Source: Chroococcus sp. CMT-3BRIN-NPC107
Lineage (GTDB): Bacteria > Cyanobacteriota > Cyanobacteriia > Cyanobacteriales > Chroococcidiopsidaceae
NCBI GenBank assembly: GCA_019359635.1
Contig: JAHHGY010000004.1
Location: forward strand, 22,669-86,668
Length of the DNA stretch: 64,000 bases
Reading direction: 5' to 3'
Shown here: in pieces, positions 20,037 through 30,111 of the stretch
How the letters are laid out: the number at the start of each line of letters is the position of its first letter
Position numbering within the stretch: the first letter of the stretch is position 1
Translations under genes and position numbers: made by a program
The notes under the pieces: generated by a model
Told to the model about the DNA's origin: nothing
Database searches by the model: none
The model's input: only the letters and a program-made list of their open reading frames with translations

Positions 20037-20567
20037 ATGTTTGCAAAAAAATCTACGCGACGCTTTCTCTCTGCCTTAGCTGTAACCAGTTGTTTAGTCG
20101 CTGGGTTTCCCGCCCTAATTTCGGCTCAAAGTTTACCTGGATTCACAATTTTTAGCGGTGTCAAGCGCGAAAATCAATTACCATTCCGATTAGACTTTGG
20201 CGGACAAGCTGGCGGCTGGGATCGCTATCGCTTAAGGATTCCACCCAAGCAGTTAAAATTAGCCGTAGCTCAATTTTCTGTCACTTATCCAGATTATTAC
20301 AAAGGCACTTTTGACACCGATAAAGTTGAAATTCGCATCAAAGGTAAAGCTGTGCCTTTAAAAGAAGTAGTTTGGAATAAAGAAAACCGCTCTTTAGAAA
20401 TTTACCCTGTAGAGCCAGTCCCCGCCGCAAGTCGGGTAGAGTTGGTACTTTCTAACGTCAAAAACCCAGGCTTTGGCGGTACGTATTATTTCAATTGTCA
20501 AATCCTCTCTCCTGGCGATGTACCGCTTCTGCGTTATGTAGGTACTTGGATTCTTAGCATTTCTTAG
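20037..20567 (+). CDS. DUF2808 domain-containing secreted protein
   Basis: Signal peptide (FLSALAVTSCLVAGFPALISAQ) and DUF2808-like body; second family member in the window. Confidence 0.75.
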   Translation: MFAKKSTRRFLSALAVTSCLVAGFPALISAQSLPGFTIFSGVKRENQLPFRLDFGGQAGGWDRYRLRIPPKQLKLAVAQFSVTYPDYYKGTFDTDKVEIRIKGKAVPLKEVVWNKENRSLEIYPVEPVPAASRVELVLSNVKNPGFGGTYYFNCQILSPGDVPLLRYVGTWILSIS

Positions 20568-20625
20568 CAACTTTAGTGGTAATATTATAGATTGTGACTT
20601 TTTGACAAAATTTAGGGCATAAATT

Positions 20626-20763
20626 ATGCAACGAACATTGGGCGGTACTTGCCGCAAAAGAAAGAGAACATCAGGCTTTCGCGCTCGGATGCGTAACCCA
20701 GACGGACAAAATGTAATTAGCGCTCGTCGTCGCAAAGGGCGGCATCGCCTCAGCGTTTCTTAA
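20626..20763 (+). CDS. rpmH: 50S ribosomal protein L34
   Basis: [45 protein letters not shown], 45 aa, below the ORF-track cutoff; directly upstream of rnpA. Confidence 0.97.
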   Translation: MQRTLGGTCRKRKRTSGFRARMRNPDGQNVISARRRKGRHRLSVS

Positions 20764-20771
20764 AATGTATT

Positions 20772-21149
20772 GTGGTACCGAAAGTAAATCGACTTAAAAA
20801 TCGGCACGACTTCCAAACCCTATTTCGGGAAGGAATCCGTCTCAAAAGCTCTCATTTAACTTTGAGAGCTTTACGTATGCAAATAATCCCAGCTAAAAAA
20901 GTTATAGGCGCAACTCGCATTGGTATCTCTATCAGTACAAAAGTTAGCAAACGTGCCGTAATTCGCAACCGCATCAAGCGGCAAATCCGAGCGGCATTTA
21001 GATTTCTATTACCGCAAATAACGCCAGGTTGGAGTTTAGTTGTAGTGGTACAACCCCAAGCTGTAACCAGTAAGTGCGATTATCAACAATTTCTGCAAGA
21101 ATTAGAGCAGTTGTTGGCGAAAGCAGAGGTAATAAATGGGCATTCGTGA
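20772..21149 (+). CDS. rnpA: ribonuclease P protein component
   Basis: GTG start; VNRLKNRHDFQTLFREG, RAVIRNRIKRQIRAAFR RNase P protein motif; rpmH-rnpA order. Confidence 0.95.
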   Translation: MVPKVNRLKNRHDFQTLFREGIRLKSSHLTLRALRMQIIPAKKVIGATRIGISISTKVSKRAVIRNRIKRQIRAAFRFLLPQITPGWSLVVVVQPQAVTSKCDYQQFLQELEQLLAKAEVINGHS

Positions 21150-21528
21150 AGATGTTTACTACGAGGGTGGCCCTCACGTAGGCGAGTTGATATTTGGGTT
21201 AATTATTGGGTTAACAATTGTAGCTTTACCTTTGACAGTGGGCGCGATTGTGAGGGCTTTGTGGTTGCGCTACCGGATTACAAACCGCCGCATTACTATT
21301 ACTGGAGGTTGGCTAGGACGCGATCGCACGGATATTATTTATTCAGAAATTGTCAAGATAGCAAAGGTTCCTCGCGGACTTGGCGCGTGGGGAGATATGG
21401 TAATAACTTTACGAGATGGTAGCCGTTTAGAACTACGAGCCGTACCAAAGTTTCGGGAGATTTACGAATACATCAACGATAAAGTAGCTCTCAAAAATCC
21501 TAAAGTAAGTACAACGGCGGACAACTAA
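21136..21528 (+). CDS. PH domain-containing membrane protein
   Basis: TM segment then RYRITNRRITITGGWLGRDRTDIIYSEIVKI; overlaps the rnpA 3' end by 14 nt. Confidence 0.8.
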   Translation: MGIREDVYYEGGPHVGELIFGLIIGLTIVALPLTVGAIVRALWLRYRITNRRITITGGWLGRDRTDIIYSEIVKIAKVPRGLGAWGDMVITLRDGSRLELRAVPKFREIYEYINDKVALKNPKVSTTADN

Positions 21529-21670
21529 ACTTTGTTTGTGATTGGCTAGTTTAGTTAAGAGCCAATCATTACCAAAAAATATATACGGCTAATACTACCC
21601 GTAAATATCCACCAGTATCGGATAAATTAAATTCAGACAAATTAACATATTTTAGGTTAAGTTCACATAA

Positions 21671-22816
21671 ATGGATTTTGGTATAGGGTTTCTCTCTAAC
21701 AACGTGATGCTGCCGATCCTAGATTTTTTCTACGGGATCGTGCCAAGTTATGGACTAGCAATTGTCGCCTTAACGCTAGTAATTCGCTTTGCGCTTTATC
21801 CTCTAAGCGCTGGATCGATTCGGAATATGCGGCGCACGAGAGTTACTCAACCGTTGATGCAAAAACGAGTTAAAGAACTTCAAGAGCGCTACAAAGACAA
21901 TCCGACCAAATTGCAGGAAGAAATGAGCGGTGTATATAAGGAATTTGGCAATCCTTTAGCTGGCTGTTTGCCTGTATTGGTACAGATGCCCGTACTATTT
22001 GCTTTATTTGCAACTTTGCGAGGTTCGCCTTTTTCAGATATTAATTACAACATCAATTTGCAAGTATTGCCTCAAGAACAAATTGAGCGGGTTCAACCCC
22101 AAGCTTTTACAACTCCACCACAAAACATTTACATTGCTGATGGAGTTCACGCGCCGATTATTGCCGTTTTACCAGGTGGAAATAATTTAGGCGTGGGCGA
22201 AAAAACAAAGGTTGAATTTCAAACAGTAGAAGGTAAAACTTTAACCGCTTTAGAATCCGAGCATCCTGATTCTACGCTCGTACCCACTTTAAAAGTGACC
22301 AAAGGTAGCGATCGAGTACAAATAGATGCTAACGGTAATATAGAAGCCCTAGCACCAGGAGAAGCTACAATTCAAGGCACAATTCCGGGACTTGCCAGCA
22401 ATAAAGGATTTTTGTTTATTGATGCCTTGGGCAGAGTTGGCGCATTTGACGATGATGGGACAATTCACTGGGATATTGTCGGTATGATTGTCGGTTTTGG
22501 TTTGAGCCTTTACTTGAGCCAAAATTTATCGGGACAAGGTGCGACGGGTGGCAATCCTCAGCAAGCAACCGTAAATAAAATTACGCCAATTATTTTTTCG
22601 GGGATGTTTCTATTTTTCCCACTTCCGGCGGGAGTTTTGATGTATATGCTGATTGCAAATATATTTCAAACCTTGCAAACTGCGATCGTTTCCCGCGAAC
22701 CTTTGCCCGAAAACCTGCAAAAAATAGTGGAAGCAGATGCAAAAGTAGCTGAGGCTAAAGATAGAGAATCGCTTCCCTTTGAGCCAAATCGTAGTAAGAA
22801 AAAAGCTTCGGGTTAA
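21671..22816 (+). CDS. yidC: membrane protein insertase YidC
   Basis: [42 protein letters not shown]-terminal TM region; conserved rnpA-yidC neighbourhood. Confidence 0.96.
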   Translation: MDFGIGFLSNNVMLPILDFFYGIVPSYGLAIVALTLVIRFALYPLSAGSIRNMRRTRVTQPLMQKRVKELQERYKDNPTKLQEEMSGVYKEFGNPLAGCLPVLVQMPVLFALFATLRGSPFSDINYNINLQVLPQEQIERVQPQAFTTPPQNIYIADGVHAPIIAVLPGGNNLGVGEKTKVEFQTVEGKTLTALESEHPDSTLVPTLKVTKGSDRVQIDANGNIEALAPGEATIQGTIPGLASNKGFLFIDALGRVGAFDDDGTIHWDIVGMIVGFGLSLYLSQNLSGQGATGGNPQQATVNKITPIIFSGMFLFFPLPAGVLMYMLIANIFQTLQTAIVSREPLPENLQKIVEADAKVAEAKDRESLPFEPNRSKKKASG

Positions 22817-22818
22817 AA

Positions 22819-23343
22819 ATGACTGATAGTGCAATGGAGCAAGGTCAGCAGTGGTTAAAAACACTGCTGCAATTATCTGGAATACCTGCGGATGTGAAAG
22901 CAGACGTAGAAAGCAATAGCAGCACCCATAAACCAGGGGAGGAAGCAGTAGATAGCTACTGGTTGACTATTGATGAAACAAACCTGAGTAGAGAGCAAAT
23001 AGAAACGCTGACAGGTTCTCAAGGGGCGGTATTAGACGGCATTCAATACCTAGCAAATGCCAGTTTAAACTTAAACCACGCTGAACCCGTAGGCTTTTAT
23101 ATTATTGAGTTGAACGGTTATAGAGCAAAAAGGCAAGCCGAATTAGAAGAACTTGCACTGAACGCCAAAGAGCAGGTACAAGCATCGATGGAGGAAGTAG
23201 AAATTAAATCTTTATCCTCTGCCGAACGTCGCCAAATTCACACAATTTTGCAAGAGTACCCAGAATTGGAAACTTTTAGTCGTGGCAAAGAACCCCACCG
23301 TCATCTTGTTGTCAGACTAAGAGCGCAAGATAATCTTGGCTAA
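22819..23343 (+). CDS. Jag/KhpB-like R3H domain RNA-binding protein
   Basis: KH-like then R3H (SLSSAERRQIHTILQEYPELETFSRGKEPHRHLVV); directly after yidC. Confidence 0.88.
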   Translation: MTDSAMEQGQQWLKTLLQLSGIPADVKADVESNSSTHKPGEEAVDSYWLTIDETNLSREQIETLTGSQGAVLDGIQYLANASLNLNHAEPVGFYIIELNGYRAKRQAELEELALNAKEQVQASMEEVEIKSLSSAERRQIHTILQEYPELETFSRGKEPHRHLVVRLRAQDNLG

Positions 23344-23403
23344 AAAACTTTAATTTTTGCCACAATCAAAATTAGCGTTTATTGAGGGCGAGGCAAACTT
23401 CCT

Positions 23404-23907
23404 ATGGAGGCAATTTACATTCCCCAACTGACAAAAGCACCAGAGAGAACTGAGGTAGTACCAATACAAGAATTTGTCCCTGGTTTAGAAACCTTAACTC
23501 CGGTGCGCGGGAGAGTTAAAGTTCAGCATCAAGGCAATTATTTAGAGGTGTCAGGTAAAGCTGAAACCATTGTCACCTTAACTTGCCATCGTTGCTTGAA
23601 GCAATACAATCATCGTTTGATGGTTGATACTTCCGAAATGATTTGGCTAGATGAATCTGCAAGTCTTCCTTACGAAGGTGCGATAGATAAAGAGGTAGCT
23701 ATCGAAGATTTAATCGAAAGTTTGTCGCCTCAAGGCTACTTTAATCCTATAGAGTGGCTGTACGAGCAATTGTGTTTGGAAATGCCCCAAAAACAGTTGT
23801 GCGAGAAAGATTGCGCGGGTATACCTGCCGATATTAGCAACAGTGCCGAAAAAATAGGCGATCGCCGTTGGGCTTCTTTGGAAGCATTAAAAAAGCAAAT
23901 ACCCTAA
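23404..23907 (+). CDS. DUF177 (YceD) family protein
   Basis: CxxC-containing ETIVTLTCHRCLKQYNHRLMV and C-terminal CEKDCAGIPAD ... DRRWASLEALK pattern. Confidence 0.85.
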   Translation: MEAIYIPQLTKAPERTEVVPIQEFVPGLETLTPVRGRVKVQHQGNYLEVSGKAETIVTLTCHRCLKQYNHRLMVDTSEMIWLDESASLPYEGAIDKEVAIEDLIESLSPQGYFNPIEWLYEQLCLEMPQKQLCEKDCAGIPADISNSAEKIGDRRWASLEALKKQIP

Positions 23908-23908
23908 C

Positions 23909-25423
23909 ATGAGCTTCCGTAATGAATTTGAACTACTTTTGCGCGCCCGTTATCCTTTGATTTATATTCCTACTTACGAGGAGGAACGAGTAGAAGTAGT
24001 AATTAAAGAAGAATCACAGAAGCAAGGAAATCGAGCAGTATACACTTGGGATTTTGTGGACGGTTACCAAGGAAATCCCAACGATGCGGGTTTTGGTCGG
24101 CGCAACCCCGTACAGGCATTAGAATTTGTCGAAAAGCTCCCCGCTAGCGCCGCCGCCGTGTTTGTATTGCGAGACTTTCACCGCTTTTTAGAAGATGTTT
24201 CGGTGTCGCGCAAACTCCGCAATTTAGCAAAATTATTAAAATCTCAGCCGAAAAACGTTGTAATTCTATCGCCAAAAATTGCCATCCCCGAAGACTTGGG
24301 GGAGGTGCTGACGGTGTTAGAGTTTCCTTTACCCGCGCCGCCAGATATTAAGCTCGAAATTGAGCGATTGTTATTAGCTACAGGGCAATCAATCAGTACA
24401 AAGTTTTTAGATGAATTAGTCCGCTCTTGTCAAGGTTTGTCAATGGAGCGGATTCGCCGAGTATTAGCAAGAGCGATCGCATCTCATGGCGAATTGCAAC
24501 CAGAAGACGTGGAATTGGTTTTAGAAGAAAAGCGCCAAACTATCCGCCAAACTCAAATACTAGACTTTTACCCCACCACTGAAAAAATCACCGATATCGG
24601 CGGATTAGACAACCTTAAAGACTGGTTGTTAAGGCGGGGTGGTGGATTTACCGAAAAAGCTAGAGCCTACGGTTTACCCTACCCGCGCGGGCTGCTGCTG
24701 GTAGGAATTCAAGGTACGGGGAAGTCTCTTACCGCCAAAGCGATCGCTCATCATTGGCATTTACCTTTATTAAGGCTAGATGTAGGGCGCTTGTTTGCAG
24801 GTTTGGTAGGGGAATCAGAATCTCGCACTCGCCAAATGATCCAAGTAGCCGAAGCCCTAGCGCCTTGCATTTTGTGGATTGATGAAATTGATAAGGCATT
24901 TTCGGGACTAGGTAGTAAAGGCGATGCGGGGACTACTAGCCGCGTGTTTGGCACGTTTATAACTTGGTTGGCTGAAAAGACATCTCCGGTGTTTGTCGTG
25001 GCTACAGCGAACGATATTCAAGCCCTACCGCCGGAAATGTTGCGCAAAGGACGGTTTGATGAAATATTTTTTGTCGGCTTACCAAGTCAGGAAGAAAGAA
25101 AAGAAATTTTTACAGTGCATTTATCAAGATTGCGATCGCACAACTTCAATAATTACGACTTGGAACGCCTAGCTTACGAAACTCCCGACTTTTCTGGCGC
25201 GGAAATTGAGCAAACTTTAGTGGAAGCTATGCACATCGGCTTTAGTCAAAACCGCGACTTTACCAGCGATGATATTTTAGAAGCCGCTAGTCAAATTATC
25301 CCCTTAGCCCGTACTGCTACTGAACAAATTGAATTTTTGCAAGAGTGGGCAAAAGCTGGTAAAGCTCGTTTAGCATCAAAACACAATCCGTTAAGCGATC
25401 GCATTGGGCGACAATTGCCGTAA
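23909..25423 (+). CDS. AAA family ATPase, Ycf46-like
   Basis: GLLLVGIQGTGKSLTAKAIA, ILWIDEIDKAFSG, RKGRFDEIFFVGLP AAA+ motifs; 504 aa. Confidence 0.92.
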   Translation: MSFRNEFELLLRARYPLIYIPTYEEERVEVVIKEESQKQGNRAVYTWDFVDGYQGNPNDAGFGRRNPVQALEFVEKLPASAAAVFVLRDFHRFLEDVSVSRKLRNLAKLLKSQPKNVVILSPKIAIPEDLGEVLTVLEFPLPAPPDIKLEIERLLLATGQSISTKFLDELVRSCQGLSMERIRRVLARAIASHGELQPEDVELVLEEKRQTIRQTQILDFYPTTEKITDIGGLDNLKDWLLRRGGGFTEKARAYGLPYPRGLLLVGIQGTGKSLTAKAIAHHWHLPLLRLDVGRLFAGLVGESESRTRQMIQVAEALAPCILWIDEIDKAFSGLGSKGDAGTTSRVFGTFITWLAEKTSPVFVVATANDIQALPPEMLRKGRFDEIFFVGLPSQEERKEIFTVHLSRLRSHNFNNYDLERLAYETPDFSGAEIEQTLVEAMHIGFSQNRDFTSDDILEAASQIIPLARTATEQIEFLQEWAKAGKARLASKHNPLSDRIGRQLP

Positions 25424-25442
25424 TTGATAGGAGGTAGGATTA

Positions 25443-25916
25443 ATGAGGTTTACAGAAGGTTTAGTTAAATTAGTTTTAGGGTTTATAGTTGCGATCGCTT
25501 TATTAGTTAGTGGTAGCGTGGCTTTAGCACTTATATTTATCAACCGTTCCTCAACACCGCCGCCTAAGCCAATTTTTGCTAACGATACTAATGCGGTCAA
25601 AAAAAAGGCAAATATTCCGCTAACTAAAACTCCTGCGCCTGCGGCGGCTAAGAAACCAACTTCTGCTAAAAGTAGCAAGCCTTCCCCCTCACCTTTAGCC
25701 TCTGGTACTTATTTGGCGCGGGTGACATGGAATGACGGCTTAAGCCTCCGCACCGAACCAAGTTTAGAAGCGCAAAGAGTTGGTAGCTTAGATTACAACC
25801 AACAAATTGTAGTTTTGGAACAAAGTCAAGACCAAAAATGGCAGCGCGTTCGTTTAGAAGATGGCGAGTTGGAAGGATGGGTAAAAGCAGGTAATACAGA
25901 GCGAGTGACAGACTAA
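25443..25916 (+). CDS. SH3 domain-containing membrane-anchored protein
   Basis: N-terminal TM, proline/lysine linker, C-terminal SH3b-like GLSLRTEPSLEAQRVGSLDYNQQIVVLEQSQDQKWQRVRLEDGELEGWVKAG. Confidence 0.8.
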   Translation: MRFTEGLVKLVLGFIVAIALLVSGSVALALIFINRSSTPPPKPIFANDTNAVKKKANIPLTKTPAPAAAKKPTSAKSSKPSPSPLASGTYLARVTWNDGLSLRTEPSLEAQRVGSLDYNQQIVVLEQSQDQKWQRVRLEDGELEGWVKAGNTERVTD

Positions 25917-25919
25917 AGT

Positions 25920-26381
25920 CTACAAAGGCATCAACGCTCTTTGGCAAGAGGGACACACCGCATGAATTGCTAGTTGACAATCTAATAAGTGATAACCTTC
26001 TTTCTCCGCCGTTTTACTGCCCATTTTTAAAATTGAATCGTTCTTAAATTCAATAGTTTTATTGCACCGGACGCAAATTAAATGATGGTGGTGGTGAGGA
26101 TAGGGTTGGTTTAGTTCGTAATGTTTATGTCCTTCCCCTAATTCGAGTTCGCGCAAAATACCCATTCTTGCCATCAACTTCAAAGTTCGATAGATGGTAG
26201 ATAGGCTAATACCTTTTGCTTGCTCTACGGTTTCTAATTGATGGTACAGATCCTCAGCGCTAAGGTGTTCTCCTTCAGGGAGTTTTTGAAAAACGTGCAG
26301 GATAGTTTCTCGTTGAGGAGTCAACCGCCAACCGCGATCGTGGAGTTCTGCTTTGAGGGAGCCAGCCGTGTAAACACTCAT
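25920..26381 (-). CDS. fur: Fur family transcriptional regulator (FurA-like)
   Basis: RGWRLTPQRETILHVFQ, STIYRTLKLMARMGILREL, PHHHHHLICVRC, CPSCQ. Confidence 0.93.
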   Translation of the reverse strand: MSVYTAGSLKAELHDRGWRLTPQRETILHVFQKLPEGEHLSAEDLYHQLETVEQAKGISLSTIYRTLKLMARMGILRELELGEGHKHYELNQPYPHHHHHLICVRCNKTIEFKNDSILKMGSKTAEKEGYHLLDCQLAIHAVCPSCQRALMPL

Positions 26382-26520
26382 AAAGACATTCTCAAGAAAG
26401 CTTTCTAGTTGATAATTCTAATAAATTTATCGACCAAGTGTCAACAAGCTAGTCTTATTGAGAATAATTGCTAACTGAATCCGTTTAACCTATAGAGATA
26501 ATATTCAGTGAGCATAAGTC

Positions 26521-27843
26521 GTGGATGCAATATTAGAGAAGTCGTACCAAGTAAAGCAGGCTTTAGTTGATTTTGTTTTGGAGGCGAAAGGAAAACTCGC
26601 AACAAGCCTAGAAGCTTATGCAGCCGAGCAGTCGCGGCGTAAAAGCGGGGATAATCAGCAAGACTTGATTGTTGACAGTTTTATTATTGAGGGTAAAGTT
26701 GGCGATCGCACTCCCTTAGATTTATTCATTGAAAGTCAGCCAAAATTGATAGAGAGCGATCGCGCGTTAATTAGTGATTGGCGGCGCAGTTTTATGGGTT
26801 TATTTGCAGTAGTACAAGTTTTGAGCGATGGGTTTGAACTCCAAAATTGGCTCACCACTAAAAACTATATTGTTAAACCAAATAACTCTCAAGCTATTAA
26901 GGATTTGTCGCGCTGTCAAGTAGGAGATATTTTACTTGCTCGGATTGCGCCGATTAATGATTATTGGATATTTTTTAGTAAATCTACAATTCTCGGTAAA
27001 TTAGGTAAACCAAAATTAGCGGTAGCCATTGGAAACTTTAAAGATAATTACAAACATTCTCTTTATGGCGATGCGCCAGAATTGTTACAACAAGCTTGGC
27101 AATCGGTAGCCGAGTATCATCAGCAATTTATCGAATTTTTCGGTAGCGATGAAATTACAATGTCAGGATATCAACTTAATAAAAAAGTTGCCGAGTTTCA
27201 AGAGATATTAATGAAGCAGAGCCTAAGTGCCGCAGGTATTGATGATACTAAATCTTTGGCAGAATTAGCGCAGGATGTAGGGTTGGACGAAGCAGAAATT
27301 GAAGCTGTAGCTAAAGAATCTGGTACAGATGCAAAAGTTGTCGCGCAACTGTTCGATAAAAAAAGCCCGACTAAAATGGTAGCGCCTAAAATTGAATTGC
27401 CTGCTGAATTAAAAAAAGCAGAACAAGTAACATCATTATCTCATCCGCGCTGGGGGCAAATGTTTTTGCCTACTTATAGTAAGTTTAAAACCATGCTTGA
27501 AGCTCCAGATTGGCAAAGTATCGAAGGAGCCGAAAAACTTATGCGATATTATTTAGAAAACCCTACAATTAATGTGTTTATTTGGCAAAGATTAGCCCAA
27601 CAATATCCGCAGCAATTAGAAATAATCTTGCAGCAGTTTCTAGAAAGTCCCGATTTTAAAATTGACAAACTGCCGACAATTTTACAAGACAAATTTGATA
27701 AGCCTTTAGAGCCAGAATTACCAGAAACTGCCAGCGTACCAATACATTTAAACAACTTATTTGAGGAGGCTGTAGCAGAAGTTAATAAATCTAAATCTAA
27801 AAACAAAACTTCTAAAAAAGTAGGTTCTGGTTTTGGAAGATAA
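26521..27843 (+). CDS. conserved hypothetical protein, Lys-rich C-terminus
   Basis: 440-aa ORF with GTG start; no recognised family. Confidence 0.75.
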   Translation: MDAILEKSYQVKQALVDFVLEAKGKLATSLEAYAAEQSRRKSGDNQQDLIVDSFIIEGKVGDRTPLDLFIESQPKLIESDRALISDWRRSFMGLFAVVQVLSDGFELQNWLTTKNYIVKPNNSQAIKDLSRCQVGDILLARIAPINDYWIFFSKSTILGKLGKPKLAVAIGNFKDNYKHSLYGDAPELLQQAWQSVAEYHQQFIEFFGSDEITMSGYQLNKKVAEFQEILMKQSLSAAGIDDTKSLAELAQDVGLDEAEIEAVAKESGTDAKVVAQLFDKKSPTKMVAPKIELPAELKKAEQVTSLSHPRWGQMFLPTYSKFKTMLEAPDWQSIEGAEKLMRYYLENPTINVFIWQRLAQQYPQQLEIILQQFLESPDFKIDKLPTILQDKFDKPLEPELPETASVPIHLNNLFEEAVAEVNKSKSKNKTSKKVGSGFGR

Positions 27844-27912
27844 TTCAAAAGTTATTATTTGGTAGCTGACGATCTAGATTCCCCTTAAAAAGCAGAGTGG
27901 AGAGAAGGCTTA

Positions 27913-28041
27913 GTGAAATTGGTTAGCTTAAAAGCGTTGTACTTGACTGCTATACTTTTGTTGTGGGATATAGGTTTTGTTTTTCCCGGCAATGCTGTGA
28001 TCGTGACAGACGCGGATACTGCACTGATACAGCTTTGGTAA
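27913..28041 (+). CDS. possible small secreted/membrane peptide (42 aa)
   Basis: GTG-initiated MKLVSLKALYLTAILLLWDIGFVFPGNAVIVTDADTALIQLW*; signal-like hydrophobic segment only. Confidence 0.2.
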   Translation: MKLVSLKALYLTAILLLWDIGFVFPGNAVIVTDADTALIQLW

Positions 28042-28290
28042 AACTGACTAGAATCAGTAACGAATTGCCTTTCTCTAGCTATTGTTGATCCCAGCGATTA
28101 AATAGCACGCTCGACGATTGTTTGCTCAAATTCATCGCTCGTTCGTTATCCCTCCTCTATATAATCCCAATTCTTTCTTTATGTTTGTATAAAACTATCC
28201 TGCTTTTTGCAGGTATATGGTACTTTAGAGCATCTACGGCAAAAGTCTTTGAGGATGTCTGAGAATTATCAAATATGTTGCATTTGTTCC

Positions 28291-28352
28291 CTAAATCCCC
28301 CAATTCTGGGAGAGATTAACTTAAAGTCCCCCGAAGATTAGGGGGCTATGGA
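28291..28352. repeat. Degenerate interspersed palindromic repeat
   Basis: ccctaaatcccccaattctgg ... agtcccccgaagattaggggg; complementary arms in an intergenic region. Confidence 0.45.
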
Positions 28353-28494
28353 GGTAGTTCGAGTAGCATTTAACACTTTTAAGACCTCCTCTTAATGCTC
28401 TTAAAAGATTAATTTGCCTCTTATTCTTTCTCCGATTTTTGCCCGAAGTCTAATATGATGACGGTACTAATTCAAAGAAAACGCCAAAATCGCA

Positions 28495-29910
28495 ATGCGA
28501 ATTCTATTTGTTGCAGCCGAAGCAGCCCCCGTTGCTAAAGTCGGTGGAATGGGAGATGTAGTTGGTGCTTTACCAAAGATGCTCAGAGCAATGGGGCATG
28601 ATGTGCGAATATTCATGCCTTGTTACGGTTTTTTGCCCGATAAAATGCCGATTCCCTCTGAACCAGTTTGGTATGGTTCGGCAATGTTTCAATCTTTTTC
28701 CGTCTACGAAGCAGTGTTACCTGGTACAGATGTACCTTTGTATTTGTTTGCTCATCCTGCCTTCTCGCCGCGTCGAATTTATTCTGGAGATGATGAAGAT
28801 TGGCGGTTTACATTGTTTGCCAATGGCGCGGCGGAATTTTGCTGGAATTATTGGAAACCAGAAATTATCCACTGTCACGATTGGCATACAGGTATGATTC
28901 CGGTGTGGATGAATCAATCTCCCGATATCATGACTGTTTTTACGATTCACAACCTCGCCTATCAAGGGCCTTGGCGGTGGTATTTGGAAAAAATTACTTG
29001 GTGTCCTTGGTATATGCAAGGACACAATACAATGGCGGCGGCGGTACAGTTTGCCGATCGCGTTAATACGGTTTCGCCAACTTACGCCGAGCAAATTAAA
29101 ACCCCAGCCTATGGCGAAACTCTAGAAGGTTTGATGTCTTTTATTAGCGGCAAATTGTCGGGAATTGTTAACGGGATTGATATAGAAACGTACAACCCAG
29201 AAGATGATAAGTACATCACTCAAACCTTTAACGCTGAGACTTTAGAAAAACGTTCCGCAAATAAGATTGCTTTGCAAGAAGAAGTAGGCTTAGAAGTCAA
29301 TTCCCAGGCTTTCTTAGTGGGGATGGTGACAAGAGTAGTGGAACAAAAAGGTATTGACTTAGTATTGCAAACCTTAGACAGATTCCTCGCTTATACCGAT
29401 GCTCAGTTTGTATTGTTAGGAACGGGCGATCGCTACTACGAAACTCAATTATGGCAACTTGCTTCGCGTTATCCCGGACGGATGGCAACTTATTTGCTTT
29501 ATAGCGATGCGATCGCGCGGCGAATTTACGCGGGTAGCGATGCTTTCTTGATGCCTAGTCGATTTGAGCCTTGCGGTATCAGTCAAATGTTGGCTTTGCG
29601 TTACGGATGCGTCCCCATTGTTCGCCGCACGGGAGGGCTTGTTGATACGGTTTCTCATCACGTTCCGAGCAACCATAGGGGTACAGGTTATTGTTTCGAT
29701 CGCTACGAACCCTTAGACCTTTACACTTGTATGGTCAGGGCTTGGGAGGGCTTTCAGTATAAAGAAAACTGGAAAGCCTTGCAGCAGCGTGGTATGAGTG
29801 AGAATTTTAGTTGGGAACAATCGGCTAAAGAGTACGTGAGTTTATATAGCTCAATGTACGGCTTGCCATCAGAAACCGAAACAGTAACACCACAGTTAGT
29901 AACTAAATAG
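28495..29910 (+). CDS. glgA: glycogen synthase
   Basis: [78 protein letters not shown]. Confidence 0.97.
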   Translation: MRILFVAAEAAPVAKVGGMGDVVGALPKMLRAMGHDVRIFMPCYGFLPDKMPIPSEPVWYGSAMFQSFSVYEAVLPGTDVPLYLFAHPAFSPRRIYSGDDEDWRFTLFANGAAEFCWNYWKPEIIHCHDWHTGMIPVWMNQSPDIMTVFTIHNLAYQGPWRWYLEKITWCPWYMQGHNTMAAAVQFADRVNTVSPTYAEQIKTPAYGETLEGLMSFISGKLSGIVNGIDIETYNPEDDKYITQTFNAETLEKRSANKIALQEEVGLEVNSQAFLVGMVTRVVEQKGIDLVLQTLDRFLAYTDAQFVLLGTGDRYYETQLWQLASRYPGRMATYLLYSDAIARRIYAGSDAFLMPSRFEPCGISQMLALRYGCVPIVRRTGGLVDTVSHHVPSNHRGTGYCFDRYEPLDLYTCMVRAWEGFQYKENWKALQQRGMSENFSWEQSAKEYVSLYSSMYGLPSETETVTPQLVTK

Positions 29911-29938
29911 CATCTCTAGGTAGAAATAAAATTTAGCT

Positions 29939-29975
29939 AAAGCTTCAGTCCTTATAGGGGATTGAAGCTTTTTTT
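29939..29975 (+). terminator. Rho-independent terminator downstream of glgA
   Basis: aaagcttcagtcc-loop-ggattgaagctt followed by a T7 run. Confidence 0.8.
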
Positions 29976-30111
29976 GACATCGGTCGGGTTTATATGATTA
30001 AATTTTTCACCGATTAAAAGTCTCTTTAGCTAAATCTATGCCCAAAAAGCTGCGAGCGCTTGCTTCTTTGGAATTAAAAGGGTCATTTTAAGGTTTGCTT
30101 GCGTTTTAATC

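Noticed and set aside
29449-29676. Antisense ORF in glgA that has a near-copy at 55436..55618 (+)
   Set aside because: The apparent conservation is fully explained by the DNA duplication of the glgA fragment, not by selection on the antisense frame.
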